Source: Pacificimonas sp036351775 (GTDB taxonomy: Bacteria; Pseudomonadota; Alphaproteobacteria; Sphingomonadales; Sphingomonadaceae). Taken from it: DNA of 64,000 nucleotides. The stretch is from the NCBI GenBank assembly GCA_036351775.1, contig JAZBPX010000004.1, forward strand, positions 35,947-99,946, read 5' to 3'. A program made the translations under genes and the position numbers. Below the pieces are notes generated by a model that saw nothing but the letters and a program-made list of their open reading frames with translations, searched no databases and was not told the DNA's origin. Of this stretch, positions 60,768 to 64,000 are shown piece by piece. The first letter of the stretch is position 1. Each line of letters begins with the position of its first letter.

Positions 60768-62171
60768 CTACCCCTCCGCTAGATTGAGCGCCGGACCCGG
60801 CCGGTGATAGTCATCCGGCAAGATATCCCGCCCCAGCGGCGGCACCGCGCGTGCCGCGCAGCGCGTCCGCTGGCACACCCGGCACGTGGTCCCCACCGGC
60901 GTCGCCGCCACGCGCTTCGGATCGACCCCGTCGGCATAGACCAGCCGCCCCGCCTCGGACGCCGCGCAGGCGAGCGCCACGGCGCGCTCGACGATCGGCG
61001 TGTCCCACGACCCGCCGCCCGCCGTCACCGTCCGCGCGATCGAGAAGAACCGCGCCCCGTCCGGCAGTTCCAGCCACTGCGTCACGATGCGGCGCGGCTG
61101 GCGGAACACGCTGTGTACGGACCACAGCGGACAGGCCCCCCCATAGCGCGCGAAGGGAAAGCCGGCACCGTCCAGCCGCTTCGACACATTTCCCGCCGGA
61201 TCGACGCGGATGAAGAAGAAGGACACGCCCTCCTCGCCCGGCCGCTGGAGGGTGGTCAGGCGGTGGGCGGCCTGCTCGAAACTGACCGCGAAGTGCCGTG
61301 CCAGCGCCTCCACGTCGTAGCGCCGCGCCTCGGCCTCTTTCCGGAACCGCTCATAGGGCATGATCAGCGCGGCGGCGGCGTAGTTCGCCAAGGCCCGTCG
61401 CGCCAGTTCCTCGGCAGCGGGCTGCGTGAAGATGTCCGCCGTCAGCCGGTCCAGGTCATCCGCCATTTCCAGATAGACGATCTGCAGCGCGGTCTGGAAC
61501 GTCAGCGAGGCGCCGTCCATGCGGTCGGCGAACAGCACTTCGCTGCGGTGCCGGTCATAGCGGCGCAGGGAGCCGCCGAGCACATGCGCGGGCAGACGCC
61601 GGACCCGCAGGCCGTGATGGCCCCGCAGCCGCGCCGTCATTGCCGCGCGGACCGTGTCCGCTTCCGGCAGGGCGCGCGTTACCCGGCTGGCCGCGCCTTC
61701 CAGTCCATCGAAATGATTGCGGTTCTCCGACAGGAATTCGCGCACCGCGAACACGGGATCGCTGACCGCCTCATCGCCGCTTAAGGTCCGGTCGGTCAGC
61801 GCCTCCTGCCCCTTCTCATAGGCGGAATAGAGCCGCAGCATCGCCTCTGCCGTCGCCGGAAAACTCGCGGCGAAATCCTCGATCTCCAGGCTGGGGATGC
61901 CCGCGCCGTCGAAGACGGGATCGCGCATGATCGCGGTCAGCCGCTCGCGCGTCGCCGCGCCCTCCTGCGCCAGTTCGGCGATGTCGATGTCGTAGCTTTG
62001 CGCCAGTTTCATGAGCAGGTTGGCCGTCGCGGGCCTCTGGTTGCGCTCGATCAGCGCGACATAGGAGCTGGAGATGCCGAGGTCGTCCGCCATCTCCGCC
62101 TGCGTCAGCCCCAACTCCCGCCTGAGGCGCCTGAGGCGCGGACCGAGGAACAGGGGACGCGAATCGACCAT
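60768..62171 (-). CDS. XRE-family short-chain acyl-CoA-responsive regulator (ScfR/RamB type)
   Basis: A 467-residue regulator. Residues of about 8-66 form an XRE helix-turn-helix (LRRELGLTQAEMADDLGIS, SSYVALIERNQRPATANLL). The middle matches the ImmA/IrrE-like region, but I see no HExxH, so it is probably not a peptidase. The C-terminus has TTCRVCQRTRCAARAVPPLGR, the Cys-rich end typical of this family. Relatives include PccR, MccR and RamB, which sense acyl-CoAs and control propionate and acetate use. It is divergent from aceA with a shared operator-like region. The ATG at 62171 is chosen; a GTG two codons upstream is possible. Confidence 0.88.
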   Translation of the reverse strand: MVDSRPLFLGPRLRRLRRELGLTQAEMADDLGISSSYVALIERNQRPATANLLMKLAQSYDIDIAELAQEGAATRERLTAIMRDPVFDGAGIPSLEIEDFAASFPATAEAMLRLYSAYEKGQEALTDRTLSGDEAVSDPVFAVREFLSENRNHFDGLEGAASRVTRALPEADTVRAAMTARLRGHHGLRVRRLPAHVLGGSLRRYDRHRSEVLFADRMDGASLTFQTALQIVYLEMADDLDRLTADIFTQPAAEELARRALANYAAAALIMPYERFRKEAEARRYDVEALARHFAVSFEQAAHRLTTLQRPGEEGVSFFFIRVDPAGNVSKRLDGAGFPFARYGGACPLWSVHSVFRQPRRIVTQWLELPDGARFFSIARTVTAGGGSWDTPIVERAVALACAASEAGRLVYADGVDPKRVAATPVGTTCRVCQRTRCAARAVPPLGRDILPDDYHRPGPALNLAEG

Positions 62172-62198
62172 ACGCACTTACTACGCGACCCGTGCAAT

Positions 62199-62238
62199 CC
62201 TTACAACCTTACAAGTCCGGCCTGTAATCCCTTACAGG
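62199..62238. promoter_or_regulatory. Operator-like repeat cluster between the ScfR-type regulator and aceA
   Basis: A tandem direct repeat CCTTACAACCTTACAA (62199-62214) is followed 6 bp later by the perfect inverted repeat CCTGTAA-N4-TTACAGG (62221-62238). All four half-sites share a TTACA/TGTAA core, which fits binding of the divergent regulator to its own promoter and that of aceA. Relatives of this family bind repeated half-sites of comparable layout. Confidence 0.72.
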
Positions 62239-62320
62239 ACCACCGTTTCCACCCTCCGCTACGACCTCTCATTATGCGAAGAAAATCTCATAGCGATCCC
62301 AACCTGAAAGACTTTCCGCC

Positions 62321-63919
62321 TTGACCTACCAGAACGAAATCGCCGCCGCCGACAAACTCATCCAGCAGAACGGCGCGCCCTGGAACGACATCGAAGCCGA
62401 GGCCGTCGCCCGCATGCGACTCCAGAACCGGTTCAACACCGGCCTCGACATCGCGAAATACACCGCGAAAATCATGCGCGAGGACATGGCCGCCTACGAC
62501 GCCGACCCCGCCAACTACACCCAGTCTTTGGGTGCCTGGCACGGCTTCATCGGCCAGCAGCAGATGATCTCGATCAAGAAGCATTTCGGCTCCACGAAGC
62601 GGAAATATCTCTACCTCTCCGGCTGGATGGTCGCCGCTCTCCGCAGCGAGTTCGGCCCCCTGCCCGATCAGTCCATGCACGAGAAAACATCCGTGCCGAT
62701 GCTGATCGAGGAGCTCTACACATTCTTGAAGCAGGCCGACGCCCGCGAACTCGGCGGCCTGTTCCGCGCCCTTGACGACGCCCGCGCCGAAGGTGACGAG
62801 GTGAAGGCACAGGATCTCCAGAACCAGATCGACAATTTCCAGACCCACGTCGTTCCGATCATCGCCGACATCGACGCCGGCTTCGGCAACGCGGAGGCGA
62901 CCTACCTTCTCGCGAAGAAAATGATCGAGGCCGGCGCCTGCGCCATCCAGATCGAGAACCAGGTCTCCGACGAGAAGCAGTGCGGCCATCAGGACGGCAA
63001 GGTCACCGTCCCGCACGAGGCGTTCATCCACAAGATCCGCGCCGTCCGTCACGCCTTCCTTGAACTCGGCGTCGATGACGGCATCATCGTGGCACGCACG
63101 GATTCCCTGGGTGCCGGCCTCACCAAGGAAATCGCCTATGTGAAAGAGCCGGGCGACCTGGGCGACCAGTATAACAGCTTCCTCGACGCCGAAGAGGTCG
63201 ATGCCAGCGACGTCGGTCACGGCGACGTTCTTATCAGCCGCGACGGCAAGCTGGTGAAGCCGAAGCGTCTGCCCTCGAACCTCTACCAGTTTCGCGCTGG
63301 AACGGGCGAAGACCGGTGTGTCCTCGACGGCATCACGTCGCTACAGAACGGAGCCGACCTTCTCTGGATCGAAACCGAAAAGCCGCACATCGGCCAGATC
63401 GGCGGCATGGTGAACCGCATCCGTGAGGTCATGCCGAACGCTAAGCTCGTCTATAACAATTCGCCCAGCTTCAACTGGACTCTGAACTTCCGTCAGCAGG
63501 TGTTCGATGCTTGGTCGAAGGCCGGCAAGGACGTGTCCAGCTATGACCGCGAGCGGCTAATGGCGACCGACTATGACGGTACCGATCTGGCGGCGGAGGC
63601 CGACGAGTGGATCCGCACCTTCCAGAAGGACGCCGCGCGCGAGGCCGGTATTTTTCACCACCTCATCACGCTGCCGACCTACCACACAGCGGCGCTGTCA
63701 ACGGACAATTTGTCGAAGCGTTACTTCGGCGAGGAAGCCATGCTCGGCTACGTCCTCAACGTCCAGCGCGAAGAAATCCGCCAGCAGATCGCCTGTGTAA
63801 AACACCAGAACATGGCCGGCTCCGACATTGGCGATGACCACAAGGAGTATTTCGCCGGGGAAGCCGCGCTGAAGGCGGGCGGCAAGGACAACACCATGAA
63901 CCAGTTCGCCGCTGAATAA
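62321..63919 (+). CDS. aceA: Isocitrate lyase AceA
   Basis: A 532-residue isocitrate lyase splitting isocitrate into glyoxylate and succinate, the first step of the glyoxylate shunt. The catalytic loop is DEKQCGHQDGKVTVPHE, with the active Cys in QCGH. DIDAGFGNAEATY and ARTDSLGA are further active-site segments, and NNSPSFNWTLNF is conserved. The length matches the longer subgroup found in Pseudomonas and related bacteria. The start is a TTG at 62321. Regulation by the divergent ScfR-type gene is likely. No malate synthase gene is in the window. Confidence 0.95.
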   Translation: MTYQNEIAAADKLIQQNGAPWNDIEAEAVARMRLQNRFNTGLDIAKYTAKIMREDMAAYDADPANYTQSLGAWHGFIGQQQMISIKKHFGSTKRKYLYLSGWMVAALRSEFGPLPDQSMHEKTSVPMLIEELYTFLKQADARELGGLFRALDDARAEGDEVKAQDLQNQIDNFQTHVVPIIADIDAGFGNAEATYLLAKKMIEAGACAIQIENQVSDEKQCGHQDGKVTVPHEAFIHKIRAVRHAFLELGVDDGIIVARTDSLGAGLTKEIAYVKEPGDLGDQYNSFLDAEEVDASDVGHGDVLISRDGKLVKPKRLPSNLYQFRAGTGEDRCVLDGITSLQNGADLLWIETEKPHIGQIGGMVNRIREVMPNAKLVYNNSPSFNWTLNFRQQVFDAWSKAGKDVSSYDRERLMATDYDGTDLAAEADEWIRTFQKDAAREAGIFHHLITLPTYHTAALSTDNLSKRYFGEEAMLGYVLNVQREEIRQQIACVKHQNMAGSDIGDDHKEYFAGEAALKAGGKDNTMNQFAAE

Positions 63920-63934
63920 GCCGCGGCATCAACA

Positions 63935-63960
63935 CGCTCGCGGCGGCTTTGCCGCGAGTG
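63935..63960 (+). terminator. Hairpin after aceA
   Basis: CGCTCGCGGC and GCCGCGAGTG pair over 10 positions (one G-T) with the loop GGCTTT, starting 16 bp after the aceA stop. No T-run follows. It is the last structured element before the window ends; the remaining 40 bp hold no recognisable feature. Confidence 0.6.
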
Positions 63961-64000
63961 AGCGCGGGGGGATCGCGCGTCGGGGCGCTTCGGGAACGAA

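Overview
The window is GC-rich chromosomal DNA from an alphaproteobacterium, most likely of the order Sphingomonadales. The evidence is the gene order cysK-ftsE-ftsX-ydcF-plsC-DUF2125 facing hisC-tyrC, a fused ThiS-ThiG, xerD preceded by a large uncharacterised exported protein and facing aroK-aroB-pgeF, a PhaR-type PHA regulator, and two promoters of the EcfG general-stress type found in Alphaproteobacteria. No prophage, plasmid backbone, insertion sequence or CRISPR array was seen. The mobile-looking material is short intergenic palindromes of several families.

Layout. 0-5 kb: a truncated gene end, a tandem palindrome array, DUF1761, VOC, NYN-LOTUS and DUF6463 genes, rlmB, tRNA-Tyr, tRNA-Gly and a Cys-rich copper-type four-helix protein. 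5-20.5 kb: aconitase, then an acyl-CoA degradation island (thiolase, SDR and crotonase on plus; SDR, thiolase, acyl-CoA dehydrogenase and pccA on minus), a GIY-YIG nuclease between two palindromes, accC-accB-aroQ, and thiSG. 20.5-31 kb: csbD, tadA, a Pmp3 protein and an Asp-rich membrane protein, hisC-tyrC, the tightly overlapping cysK-ftsEX-ydcF-plsC-DUF2125 run, an orphan peptide-binding lipoprotein and another thiolase. 31-41 kb: radical SAM plus PPK2, a hemerythrin-PRC protein, phaR facing phaC-like-phaA, a diguanylate cyclase and a methyltransferase. 41-53.5 kb: ptsP, a flavin oxidoreductase, a 2OG dioxygenase, accA, xerD and its upstream genes, aroK-aroB-pgeF, prs. 53.5-64 kb: an L,D-transpeptidase with a universal stress protein, an Atm1-type exporter, a PEP-CTERM protein behind a sigma-54 promoter, ugd, an 800-bp duplicated repeat region, then a ScfR/RamB-type regulator facing isocitrate lyase.

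How the genes connect. Many genes converge on acetyl-CoA and propionyl-CoA: four thiolases, crotonase, acyl-CoA dehydrogenase, pccA, the acetyl-CoA carboxylase subunits, PHA storage, aconitase and the glyoxylate-shunt enzyme isocitrate lyase with a probable acyl-CoA-sensing regulator. A second theme is stress and envelope biology (csbD, hemerythrin-PRC, Pmp3, Usp, L,D-transpeptidase, FtsEX, PEP-CTERM). The most interesting non-coding signals are the EcfG sites (20645, 33816), the sigma-54 site (57659), the repeat cluster between the regulator and aceA (62199), and the palindromes, especially the pair bracketing the GIY-YIG gene. All functional statements rest on reading motifs and on family knowledge; no database search was possible.
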